From contig JAWWNJ010000031.1 in the NCBI GenBank assembly GCA_037176885.1, positions 248,001 to 312,000 of the forward strand: 64,000 bases of DNA, read 5' to 3'. This stretch comes from Favolaschia claudopus. Its lineage: Eukaryota; Basidiomycota; Agaricomycetes; Agaricales; Mycenaceae. How positions within the stretch are numbered: position 1 is the first letter of the stretch; every line of letters starts with the position of its first letter. The notes beneath the pieces are model-generated. The model searched no databases. It saw only the letters and a program-made list of their open reading frames with translations, and had not been told where the DNA came from. This document shows, one piece after another, positions 20,150-31,800 of the stretch. Position numbers and translations under genes: made by a program.

Positions 20150-23100
20150 CCAAGTCAAAGTTGGAATACGCACCAAATCGTCGTATGTTGAAGTGCCGAG
20201 TTGCGAAAATTGGCCGTTTTTTGGACAAGACCTCGAAATGCGGTGAATTGTCGAAGTCGGAAAATCTTGAGATTTGTAGGTAAGTCGGTACCAGACTCGG
20301 AATTGAGTGAATTGCTGAAAGTCTTGAGATTGGAAAGTCTTGAAATTTGAAAGCAAGTCGGTCGCGGGAAGAAAATACGTCGTCTCGGCGCAATTTTCGC
20401 ATATTCAAGAACTGCAATCACTCAGTTGATTCGAAACAAATGGAAAGGAACTCACCTGTTCAGTTCAGCGGGCGTTGAAACGTTGAATTTCGAGTGCTGA
20501 GTCAACTTCTTGCTCCCGGGACGAAGATATATACAATATTCGATGTTGGGGGTGCTCGTTGAGTTGGGAAGGACGTGGCCTTTGATCAACGAATCGATTG
20601 ACGTCGCTCGCGGGAGTGCGAAGAATCGAATTTTGAAAAACAGAGTCCCCAGTATGGCGGGGACGCGAAATCAGCAGGTAAACTGTAAGTTAGATATCAG
20701 TATTGCTGAATCAAAAGTGATAGAACTCTCGGTCGCGGGAGATCGAGACGTAGAGTCATCGCAAAATGCAAAGACATGTAAAATGAAATCAGCAAGATAA
20801 CTCACCGAGCATCCGAGGCGCTCGCGGGAACGCGATACGTATAATCTTCGAAGTTTACTAGCTTGCGATAAGTACCCGACGTGCATGAGTGTTGGATTCA
20901 ACGTGTACCAAGCATCACGGTCGGTCACGGGAACGCGATCCATATAGTTATCAATGTTAGCGTTACTAACCTGGTTTGAGATAAGTACCCGACATTGAGG
21001 AGTGTTGGATTCAACATACCGAGTGTTGAGGTTGCTCGCGGGAACGCGATCTGTATAATCTTCGATGTTGGGTGCCTCTTCAGCGTGACCTCCCGTAGCT
21101 TTGTTACAATCAGAAAGTAGATTGAGTTGAAGAAATAGTCTTGGACGCACCAAGTTCAACATAGCGCCGCTCTGCGGCGTGTGCCGGTGATTCCGCCGCC
21201 GCCGGTACGCGAGAGAGAACTGATTGAGATGTAAAGTTTGCGCCGCTCCGCGGCGCCGTCGACAACGACGACAACATAGTCAGTTGAACGGCGTCGGCAC
21301 CGATGCATTGATCTTGAGGGGGTGGATTAGCCTGCCGGCGGCCAAGATCCGGATGAAAAAGGTCTGAAATAGCGTTAGAATTATGATAAAATGAACAGAT
21401 GAGAAGTACCCAGACATACCTCGAGTATACCGAGCCATCAACGTTGGCGGGCGCGTCGACGGCGGCGGAAGACGTGTGGAAGCGCGGCAGCGCCGCTGGA
21501 TTGAGGTCGGGGAGGCGTGGTTGGCCTGCCGGCGGCCAAAACTGCGGCAAAAGTCTGAGAGTTTGTTATATTGAAACAACAAACTGAACTAAACACGCAG
21601 CGTACCTGGTACATGAGAAGGGTTTGCGCTGCTTCGCGGCGAGGGGAGGTTCGGTCCGCAACGACGAAGCCGTCGATTTAACCTCGAGGGCGTCGGCTTG
21701 CCTGCCGGTGGAGAAATCAACTTCAGATACCCTTTAGAAAGTCTTCAAGAGGTGAAGAAACAATCACATACCTTAAAAACCTCTGAGATATAACATTAGC
21801 GCCACTGCGCGGCGCCGACGATGGCCCGAGACTTGATCAGCACATCAGAAGTGTTGTCTTGAAGTGCAAGAGGCGTGAAGTTGGCAAGTTCAGTACTGCT
21901 CAAAAGACCGTCAGAATATAGAGCGAGAGGATGAAGTTTGAGTGACTCACATAGAAGTTGTTGAAGATCGACGCCGCTTCGCGGCGCGCGCGTTTAGTGT
22001 TCAAGCGCTCGGATCGTCGGGTCGTGCTAGACAATGCTGAAGTCCGATTCGAGGGCGAGGTAGCCTGCCGACGGTCGAGACGAGCTTGAAAATCTACCGA
22101 AAAGGGGGGTCAGAACAAGAGGAAAAAATGGTTAGGGAGTAGCAAATATACCTTGTGAACAATGAGAGAGCGCCGCGTCGCGGCGCGCTCGCGATTAAGT
22201 GGTTGAAAATTGCAAATCCGTTGGTTTGATTTTCGAGTGGCGCAGCTAGCCTGCCGGCGGCAAAAAAGAGGTTGAAAAAGGGCTAAGAAAGTCGTTAGAG
22301 CAACAGAGAAAGATGAACTTGGGGGTGTTGTACATACCTGAAGGACTCGGAGACGGTGGCGCCGCGAAGCGGCGCGTGGACGGCACGAGAGTTTCGGTGA
22401 GTGGCGGCAGACCGACGAATTGAGTGGTTGGGGCATGGGGATTGAGTGGTTGGGGCATGGGGCTCGAATGGAGTCGACGTAGACTGAGAAAGTCGTCAGC
22501 GGTGAGCTAGTTGTTGAGTGCGAAGGAAAGCTCACCTGTGAGTGTTTGGCGTCGAGTTCACTCGAGAACTGGACGACGTGGAGGTTGAGAAGAGAAGGCC
22601 GGTATGTCGAGGCAGCGCTGGATGAGGCGGTTAACGTTGGGCGTGGTGGGAGAGGGAAGTGGGGAGGAAGTTGAAGAGAGAGAGCGAGGTGGTGGTGGTT
22701 GAAGTAAGGAAGGAGCTGCCGTGATTTGGTCAATCAAATCAAATGTTCAACAAAACAAATACACATACGCGTGTCGTAGCCCTGAGCAACGCGTCTTCCG
22801 CCGATTTATTTATAATTCTGTTTTAGTTGCGTTGCATCATCGCCGCTATCTTGGAAGGCTAGATTAGGATGGTCGCATACATGTCGAAATCGGATCATCC
22901 GACGACTCAGGGAAACCCTGAATTAAATTGTGGTGATTCTAGACAGCTGAGAACGGGAAAGCGCTGACGGCGGGCAAGTATCAACGCTTATAGCGTGTCT
23001 CGCGTCGGAAGTAACGAAAGATCTCAGAGAGAAACGAAAATCATCCAAAATGGAAGATTTATTCCACGGAGACGAAAATGAAGGACAAGAGAGCTCACCG

Positions 23101-23760
23101 AACAATAAAGGGCCCTGCCTTGAACTCCGATCTAAGTAGGAAGCGACAGAAGGGACGAACAATTTGTGAATTCGCGTGTTTCGCGTCGTAAAGCAACGAA
23201 AAATCTAAATACAAAGGAAAATCAACCACAATGGGATTCAAATATTTATTCCAAAGAGAGGAACGCGAAGCGCAAAAGAGCTCACTCAAAGTAAACAGCC
23301 CAGCTCTATCCCATAACCTAAGTAGGAAGCAACAGGAGGGAAGGTCGATTTGTGAAACCAGTTCTTTTTGCAACTTTGACCGCTTGGAGTCGGGGTCGGC
23401 GGGGTCGGCGCCGCGCGAGCCAGATAACGTTGTCAGAAGTTCGCAGATCCAACGTGTAGATATAACGAGAACGGGATCCCACAGCCAAAGATAGTTTTGA
23501 GTAAGCGAACGCGCCGATTGTTGAACTTGATATCAATCTGAGCCGGCCAATTTTGCCTAAAGACCCTGTAACGAAACAGCTGGCAGGCTGAATGCCGATG
23601 ACTTGAATGCCGCAAAGTCCAAGCGATGGGCCGTCGAGGTACCGCGAAGATAAGAGATAAAAAGTTGTCGGAGATGGCGGTCAAGAGCAAGCCGGGCACA
23701 AAGGGAACCAAATAGTTTTTGACAGCTCAACGCCGGCGTCCGGAATAGGAAGGCGACCAC
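20150..23760 (-). ncRNA. Predicted intron-rich non-coding transcript, minus arm of X2
   Basis: The same succession of small minus-strand introns and type A, B and C exon-like blocks as in X1 is present, with splice sites kept. One hairpin module has lost its CCTGCCGGCGG element through a 16-nt deletion at about 21880, a length that would shift any reading frame. Another carries GCCTGCCGGTGG. Conservation of splice signals against drift of frames is the main reason to call this a non-coding RNA. It runs toward the truncated beta-lactamase fragment in the same orientation. Confidence 0.4.
21165..22385 (-). repeat. Hairpin-exon modules (type B) in X2
   Basis: This is the counterpart of 8029-9261. 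In X2 the left-most palindrome is a better stem (GCGCCGC-TCT-GCGGCG) than in X1, where the second arm reads GCGCCGC. The module near 21970 reads ACGCCGC-TTC-GCGGCG with a changed loop triplet. A 20-nt duplication of GATTGAGTGGTTGGGGCATG at about 22420-22460 is private to X2-X4. Confidence 0.7.
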
Positions 23761-24532
23761 TCTTGTCTTCTCCCTCCATCATCGTTTTTGGTTTTGCTTG
23801 GTGTCTTTGGCTGAGGCGACTTGGGTGAGTACACTTTGTTTCTATGAGCTGACTCAAACGCTAATCCAGCGCTATTGGCCGCTCAGGGACGCTAGGACAG
23901 CGGAAACGGCAAATCCAGCAATTTCGCGAAAACGCGGTTCAGAAGGTCAGGGCTCGGGCTGCGTTGCAACACGTCACCCAAAATAGATTTTATGGATACG
24001 CCGAGGATTTTGAAATGCTGTTAGAGCGAAAAGAGCGGCGGAGAACGGTCAGGGAATTCTGGTGCGTTTTCCCATATCTCGCTTATTTTGCGGTACGTGT
24101 GTGACTCATCCTAATTTTGGCTGAAGAAAGCTTTTTTTCAAAGTCTTGCATGCGGGCTGGGCAACTCCCAGCTGCGTAGCTCATCCAGGACTCGATATCT
24201 GCGAGTCGACCGTTTTCCAACATTCCGGATTTCAGGGTGAAGACTCAGGGTTTCGGCGGAACTAAGTTACGGAATCTGACTAGAAGCATCAAATACGCAT
24301 GGATACAGGTGCGTGGCCTCATTTCGAACGTCGCTGCTGGGCTGTGAATATTTCAGGCCATTTCCACTATCAGCGATGACCCTCCCTGGCGCTGCTTCCT
24401 CCCACCCAAACTTTCGGGTCGGCTCTCTGACTCATGTTTCCATTCCCGCGGAACTCGACACAGATCTCCCTATTGAGCTGGATCTTCAAGGTGGTTGGTT
24501 GGTGGGCGGGGACGGAAATAGCTCGAGGAGGG

Positions 24533-24540
24533 TATATAAG
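24533..24540 (+). promoter_or_regulatory. TATA box of the X2 plus arm
   Basis: TATATAAG lies 30-60 bp upstream of a long pyrimidine-rich tract (CTCCCTCTTTCCTTCCCCCC), the usual arrangement of a fungal RNA polymerase II core promoter. It is preserved in X3 and X4. In X1 a small insertion splits it. Confidence 0.55.
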
Positions 24541-24564
24541 CCGTGCGTGTTTGTGTTGTCAACA

Positions 24565-26650
24565 AACTCCCTCTTTCCTTCCCCCCACCATCTACTCTGG
24601 CTCTTCTGACCCATATCCGCTCACCTCGCTCTCGTCCTCGCCATCGACACTACACCTCTCCTCGACGCCGCCGTCGACGTTGATGAGTTCGACTTCAACT
24701 CGACTCTTCGTTCGCTGTACTGACTCTGATCCTTCCGACCGTTGCAGGTCGTTCCTCTATCCTCGTCTCCGTTGGGTGGATTGGAAGCTGGAGAAGTTGT
24801 CGAGTGGCGCTCACGGGTAGTCGGGCATCGTTGTGCGTGTGAGTCTACGCCGACGCCGTCTTCGTTGTGAATCACCGCTGACCTATACCTCAACCCTATT
24901 CAGGGTCGGTCATGTTCGAAAGGTATGTATGTTCGTTGACCTCACTTCATCATCCATGTTCGTTCCATTGACTCACTTTCATAGTACATACATCTAGTGA
25001 CTACATGTTCGACATACTTCCAAGTGAGTTGACTCCTCTTTCAATGTCGTCCCATTCAACGCTAACTGACCTCTTCTGGACCAGTACCATCCTTTTCACC
25101 TTCTATGTCGGCGTTCGATGAGATGTACATTGTGACTGGTTAGGGTAACGGTGAGTGCCTTCAAGTTCTATTCAAACTCCTATTAACCTTTCATCTAATC
25201 CTTCCCAGTGCTTATGAGCTAAGATAGATGCACATTTCGACTGGTTGGGCAACGAGGTGAGTGTATTCTATTCAAGTTCGTCTCGACTTCAACTACTTTG
25301 ACTTTCATCTCTCATTAGGTATTCCATCGTCGAGTGCCATCTGCAATGAGATGCACATTTCGACTGGTTGGGCAACGAGGTAAGTTTCTATTCCATTCAA
25401 CTTGAATTTGAAGCCTTGAAAGTTAACGGGTTTGAAGCTCAATAGATCTCAGCTCATAATCGAGTGCTAGATGCACATTTCGACTGGTTGGGCAAACTGG
25501 TGAGTCTATTCAATTTCCTTAGACGCGGTTTTAAAAGCTTACCATTGAATAGAGTTATACAGTTTCAATTTGTATGGTCTGCTTCGCACCAAGCTGCATC
25601 TCGTGAATGTAAGCTTCACGCCGTTTCTCTGTACTTTACCTTCATTTCGCTCGTTTCGACTCGACTCGGCTCAAAGTCGTGATATCAGCGTATTTACTAC
25701 TCAACTCGTTAAGTCATTTCTTGCAGCTTTCTCTAGCTTCAACACACCGCGCTAGCCAAACTTCCCAAGGTACGCATTTTCCGTTGGTTTGGAATTCACT
25801 TCAAAACTTACGCTTGATGTATTCAGTTTATCTTGATGCGCTCTGCACCGCACTCAGCGTATTTACTCAACTCGTTAGCTCATTTCTTGTAGCTTTACTT
25901 ATCTTTAGCGCGCCCCGCTCGCTAATTCTCCCAAGGTACGCATTTGCCTTTCACTCGGACTCGGAATTCAATTCAAAACTGACACTTCATGCTTTCAGTC
26001 TTCGTTATGCGCTCTGCACCGCACCAAGCTGCATCTGGTGAGTGTGAGTTAATCGCATTTTTGTTACTTGGCTCGCATTTTCGTGGCTCGTCTCTAAATT
26101 CCGTGCCAGTGCGGTTTCGGCTTGACTTTGCAATTATTTGACCTCTCTCGCTATGCGACGCATTGACGACGTTTACAGTTTTCGTTGATTGTCGCTTAGT
26201 AGCGTCCGAGGTCTTCATGAGTGAGTGATTTCCGCTGACTCGGGACTTTGCTGATGAATTCACGCGAGGAGTTTAGCAGAAAATCAAATCAATATATTGA
26301 CCATCTATTAACACGGTACGTAGCGCGACCTTGTTTCTCGAGGCGTTCAGCTGAGTTGAGAATCTGCAGAGTAGAAACGGCGGCGCACGCATCAATGACA
26401 GCGAATCCGCCGCCGCCGAGCATCGCCTTGGCGCGAGGGTGTCGACTGCTTCGTGAGGGCGAGTGTCGGGCTGGCCGCGGTGATAGGCGGGCACGGGACG
26501 GGTTTGGGGAGGATGCAAGGGAGACAGCGGGGTTGGAGTGTCAATGGTGATGGTTGGCGGTGGCGGCGAGGCGGGAGACGAGAAAGGAAGAGACGAACAA
26601 GTAGTAAGTTAGACGTACCGTATCTTCCTATAGCTCTCCGTTTGTTCCCA
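24565..26650 (+). ncRNA. Predicted intron-rich non-coding transcript, plus arm of X2
   Basis: Downstream of the TATA box and pyrimidine tract, plus-strand introns follow one another. Donors include GTATGTATG, GTGAGTTG, GTGAGTGC, GTGAGTGT, GTAAGTTT and GTGAGTCT; each is paired with a CTGAC/CTAAC-like branch and a CAG or TAG acceptor. Exon-like blocks are short and repeated (types D and E). No frame survives splicing. The 3' end is unknown. The arm runs head-on toward the ankyrin promoter fragment at 27.3 kb. Confidence 0.42.
25115..26045 (+). repeat. Type D and E exon-intron modules in X2
   Basis: Type D blocks start near 25122, 25227, 25350 and 25470; the last three keep GATGCACATTTCGACTGGTT exactly. 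Type E blocks with CTCTGCACCGCAC, CAAGCTGCATCT and CCCAAGGTACGCA lie between about 25575 and 26045. There is one more E unit than in X1. The repeats span exon ends and the introns after them. Confidence 0.7.
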
Positions 26651-27115
26651 AGGTACGTCTCCTCTTCCTTTCCCTCTATTTCTGCGTTGACAATGCCGTA
26701 GAATAGACTGAAATTGAAGTAGTTAGTATCAGTAGAAGCCGAAGTAAGCAGCGCGCACGTTCACGAGGCGATACGTTGGCGACGTGGGAGGTGTTAGAGT
26801 GGGCGTTGAAGTCAGCGACGAGGGAGCGGAGAGAGAGCTTGAAGAGCTTGAATGGTCGACTCGAGCGGAGTCGACGGCGGTGAGAGATTTCTCTTCTGGA
26901 CGTGTTGACGAGAACAAAGAAAAGATGAGTGAGCAAGAGAATGCCGCCGTCTCCGCTGCCTTGACGATAAGCGGAATGGGAAAGGCAAAGGACTTGAGTG
27001 AGAGCGAGGGTGAGGGCGAGGGCGGCGACGGACACGCGTCGGTCGAAGAAGAGAGATTTTTCTGTTTCAGAGGCCGAGCAAAGGTGCACCGTGAGCAAGC
27101 ACTGCCAAGCGCGGC

Positions 27116-27309
27116 CATTGGCCGTGTCTGTCGCGAAAAGACGACGCAAGAACAGAATCCAGAACAACGCCAGGGCCTTTTGGAAGCGCCACGACGCGCT
27201 GGATGAAAGCTTGGGGTTCGGCAGTCTGAACGCGGGCCATGTTGGTAGAGAACCAACGAGTGCTAGGCCTTGCTTTTAAGGAGGCCAGACGGAGAAACCC
27301 GAGCGACAT
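27116..27309 (-). pseudogene. Ankyrin gene 5' fragment, copy 3
   Basis: The start codon and about 50 codons of exon 1 are retained (27309 leftward). An internal deletion then removes the codons after VLDSVL and shifts the frame before the break into X2 at 27115. The break lies deeper in the exon than in copy 2. The upstream spacer with the presumed promoter is intact, so a short transcript into X2 is possible. Confidence 0.85.
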
Positions 27310-27683
27310 GCCATCATTTCACACCTTGCGTATGTTTTGGACTTCGCCGGATTTGGAAAGTATCCCCGCCTCATGTCACGTACGGGACCGGTAAAATGAT
27401 CCCCGCCCCCTAGTCGGGTGATCTCCGCCCTTCGAGCGTCGGGGAGCGGGAAGGCGCGCAAGAATATGACTCCATTCTGACTCGACGGGCAGATACCGAT
27501 GACAGCTGTGTGGCGGGAACGAAGCGCGCACGAACTTGCGGAACTCATGGTTCGGATAGCGGAGTGGCAGGATCATCCTCGTGTAGATCGCAGAGCTCAT
27601 CTTGAGCGCGAGGGCAAATGGGACTGGGGGCTGTTGCGGGAAGAGCATCGCTCGAAGAACAATTTTACTTGGAGCAACGCAGA

Positions 27684-28851
27684 TTAGTTTCGGCTGAATA
27701 CAAGACCTACTGACGGCATGTGGAGGTAAATGTTCTCATCTTCTTCAGAAAAATATAAGAGGTCTGTCGGGAAGCCTCGAGAGAACCCATCATCGACAGC
27801 AGTCCAGGCGCTCACGCAGCTTTTCGAAGCCGAAGCGAAAACCATACTGGAAAATTCAATATCAGCCTTTGGCATATACTTGCATAGTAGATGCTCACCG
27901 AAATTCGTCCCGTCTGCCGGTAGACCACATTGTTATAGGCTCTGCCTTGGAACGCCTGTCATCATCAGGAATATGGTGAACGAGGCGAAGGACATCAGTT
28001 CCTTGTAGAAACAGCTTCGTAACCCACAATGAGCCTTCGGCCACACGGATAAAGATTTTCGAGCCATCGCCATTTGCAGATATCCAGCGACCGGCATACC
28101 GACGAGCGGCGCTAGCGGTGAGTATTCTATCCAGGGTTGGTTGAAGATGACGGAAAATGTCGAGAACTATGTCGCCGGCTGGGATAGGTTAGCATCCAGT
28201 GTACGACGCGTTCTTGTACGCTACCTACCTGCGGTTGATGTGGGTACAGTGCCGGTCATGAGCAACGCGACTCCGTACGACATATCCTGGTTGATTGCAA
28301 ACACGCTGCGTGATGCCCCGAGCACACCCACTAGTCGTTCGTAAACCTTGTTTCAGACGCATAAATGGAAGTAATTGTAGGCCTCTCACATTTTTGAAAT
28401 ATCCTGATAGGCCGGGCATACGAGTCTCGCATTTTCTCTATTTCCCAGAGCATGCCGACCTCCGTCGTGTCGTCCATCCAAGCTTGGATCGGACGCAGCC
28501 ATTCTCGAATTACATGGGGAGGCAGTAAGCTTTCGGGTCTTGTAGGATCCAGGATTGTCTGCATCACTTTGACGTAGTCGGAAAGTGAGCTCATTTGGCC
28601 GCCCGAGCATGACATGGGCTCCAAGAAATCCAGATCCTGTGAAAATTGTGAAGGGAAGGTTGCGATTATTCAACGAGACAACCTACCACTTCATCGCTAT
28701 CGGCAGAGGCCACTGCGACGTGGGCTTTGTTGTGAGGAGTGACAACAAAAGAAGTGCCGTTCAAACCAAGCGGATCGAAGATGTCTCGCTGCGCCAAATC
28801 TGCCCAAGTCTCAGGCGATCCAGTCTGCTGTTTGGCCACTTCAAACGCCCT
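27684..28851 (-). pseudogene. Beta-lactamase-like 3' fragment, copy 3
   Basis: Exons 3-6 and the last third of exon 2 are present, with splice sites and stop (27684-27686) intact. Exon 1, the SxxK serine and the YSN motif are missing because homology stops at 28851, upstream of which X3 begins. It is nearly identical to the matching part of the intact gene. Confidence 0.85.
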
Positions 28852-31800
28852 GGCGTTCCCAAAAAGGAAATTCGCAGACACTGCGCACGTCCTCCTTACG
28901 CTAAGGCATCCGTCGCCAAGGCGTACTCCGTCGCCCATTTTGTCTAGCTTTATAGCTGGGGGCTCGCGCACGGACCTTGTTTATGTTTGGGGATTGACTG
29001 CCGGGGGGAGAAATTTGGGATTTTGGAGGTGCGTGAACGCGTTTTCCCGTGACTTGACGCGTCGTTTGGGCAGGGGAGGAGGGGGAAGTGTTTGGGGAGT
29101 TTGGAAAAGTCGATTGACGCGTCGAGGCGCGTTAATTAGCGTGTTATTCGCGTGTTTTAGAAGTTTAGAGTCAATATATTCATTTGCGACGATTACATGA
29201 ATTCTACCAAGTCAAAGTTGGAATACGCACCAAATCGTCGTATGTTGAAGTGCCGAGTTGCGAAAATTGGCCGTTTTTTGGACAAGACCTCGAAATGCGG
29301 TGAATTGTCGAAGTCGGAAAATCTTGAGATTTGTAGGTAAGTCGGTACCAGACTCGGAATTGAGTGAATTGCTGAAAGTCTTGAGATTGGAAAGTCTTGA
29401 AATTTGAAAGCAAGTCGGTCGCGGGAAGAAAATACGTCGTCTCGGCGCAATTTTCGCATATTCAAGAACTGCAATCACTCAGTTGATTCGAAACAAATGG
29501 AAAGGAACTCACCTGTTCAGTTCAGCGGGCGTTGAAACGTTGAATTTCGAGTGCTGAGTCAACTTCTTGCTCCCGGGACGAAGATATATACAATATTCGA
29601 TGTTGGGGGTGCTCGTTGAGTTGGGAAGGACGTGGCCTTTGATCAACGAATCGATTGACGTCGCTCGCGGGAGTGCGAAGAATCGAATTTTGAAAAACAG
29701 AGTCCCCAGTATGGCGGGGACGCGAAATCAGCAGGTAAACTGTAAGTTAGATATCAGTATTGCTGAATCAAAAGTGATAGAACTCTCGGTCGCGGGAGAT
29801 CGAGACGTAGAGTCATCGCAAAATGCAAAGACATGTAAAATGAAATCAGCAAGATAACTCACCGAGCATCCGAGGCGCTCGCGGGAACGCGATACGTATA
29901 ATCTTCGAAGTTTACTAGCTTGCGATAAGTACCCGACGTGCATGAGTGTTGGATTCAACGTGTACCAAGCATCACGGTCGGTCACGGGAACGCGATCCAT
30001 ATAGTTATCAATGTTAGCGTTACTAACCTGGTTTGAGATAAGTACCCGACATTGAGGAGTGTTGGATTCAACATACCGAGTGTTGAGGTTGCTCGCGGGA
30101 ACGCGATCTGTATAATCTTCGATGTTGGGTGCCTCTTCAGCGTGACCTCCCGTAGCTTTGTTACAATCAGAAAGTAGATTGAGTTGAAGAAATAGTCTTG
30201 GACGCACCAAGTTCAACATAGCGCCGCTCTGCGGCGTGTGCCGGTGATTCCGCCGCCGCCGGTACGCGAGAGAGAACTGATTGAGATGTAAAGTTTGCGC
30301 CGCTCCGCGGCGCCGTCGACAACGACGACAACATAGTCAGTTGAACGGCGTCGGCACCGATGCATTGATCTTGAGGGGGTGGATTAGCCTGCCGGCGGCC
30401 AAGATCCGGATGAAAAAGGTCTGAAATAGCGTTAGAATTATGATAAAATGAACAGATGAGAAGTACCCAGACATACCTCGAGTATACCGAGCCATCAACG
30501 TTGGCGGGCGCGTCGACGGCGGCGGAAGACGTGTGGAAGCGCGGCAGCGCCGCTGGATTGAGGTCGGGGAGGCGTGGTTGGCCTGCCGGCGGCCAAAACT
30601 GCGGCAAAAGTCTGAGAGTTTGTTATATTGAAACAACAAACTGAACTAAACACGCAGCGTACCTGGTACATGAGAAGGGTTTGCGCTGCTTCGCGGCGAG
30701 GGGAGGTTCGGTCCGCAACGACGAAGCCGTCGATTTAACCTCGAGGGCGTCGGCTTGCCTGCCGGTGGAGAAATCAACTTCAGATACCCTTTAGAAAGTC
30801 TTCAAGAGGTGAAGAAACAATCACATACCTTAAAAACCTCTGAGATATAACATTAGCGCCACTGCGCGGCGCCGACGATGGCCCGAGACTTGATCAGCAC
30901 ATCAGAAGCGTTGTCTTGAAGTGCAAGAGGCGTGAAGTTGGCAAGTTCAGTACTGCTCAAAAGACCGTCAGAATATAGAGCGAGAGGATGAAGTTTGAGT
31001 GACTCACATAGAAGTTGTTGAAGATCGACGCCGCTTCGCGGCGCGCGCGTTTAGTGTTCAAGCGCTCGGATCGTCGGGTCGTGCTAGACAATGCTGAAGT
31101 CCGATTCGAGGGCGAGGTAGCCTGCCGACGGTCGAGACGAGCTTGAAAATCTACCGAAAAGGGGGGTCAGAACAAGAGGAAAAAATGGTTAGGGAGTAGC
31201 AAATATACCTTGTGAACAATGAGAGAGCGCCGCGTCGCGGCGCGCTCGCGATTAAGTGGTTGAAAATTGCAAATCCGTTGGTTTGATTTTCGAGTGGCGC
31301 AGCTAGCCTGCCGGCGGCAAAAAAGAGGTTGAAAAAGGGCTAAGAAAGTCGTTAGAGCAACAGAGAAAGATGAACTTGGGGGTGTTGTACATACCTGAAG
31401 GACTCGGAGACGGTGGCGCCGCGAAGCGGCGCGTGGACGGCACGAGAGTTTCGGTGAGTGGCGGCAGACCGACGAATTGAGTGGTTGGGGCATGGGGATT
31501 GAGTGGTTGGGGCATGGGGCTCGAATGGAGTCGACGTAGACTGAGAAAGTCGTCAGCGGTGAGCTAGTTGTTGAGTGCGAAGGAAAGCTCACCTGTGAGT
31601 GTTTGGCGTCGAGTTCACTCGAGAACTGGACGACGTGGAGGTTGAGAAGAGAAGGCCGGTATGTCGAGGCAGCGCTGGATGAGGCGGTTAACGTTGGGCG
31701 TGGTGGGAGAGGGAAGTGGGGAGGAAGTTGAAGAGAGAGAGCGAGGTGGTGGTGGTTGAAGTAAGGAAGGAGCTGCCGTGATTTGGTCAATCAAATCAAA

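Larger units (their letters stand above)
19795..27115. repeat. Segment X, copy 2
   Basis: This 7.32-kb segment is homologous to X1. Its edges differ: the left break with beta-lactamase and the right break with ankyrin are not those of X1, and it keeps about 90 bp more at the right end. It has the same two-armed layout: minus arm about 20150-23760, plus arm about 24530-26650, divide near 23.76 kb. The frame that is 207 codons in X1 is broken here. A one-base insertion (near 23893) likewise breaks the plus-strand frame seen at 10671-10976 of X1. Both changes favour non-coding status. Confidence 0.85.

Noticed and set aside
22110..22733. A 207-codon minus-strand frame in X2 (also 31167-31790 and 40224-40847) as a repeat protein.
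   Set aside because: It reads straight through two well-formed introns and the GC hairpins, and is absent in the diverged X1.
26784..27206. A 140-codon acidic plus-strand frame at the right end of X2-X4.
   Set aside because: It overlaps the antisense of ankyrin exon 1 fragments and is not open in X1; composition reflects GAG/GCG repeats.
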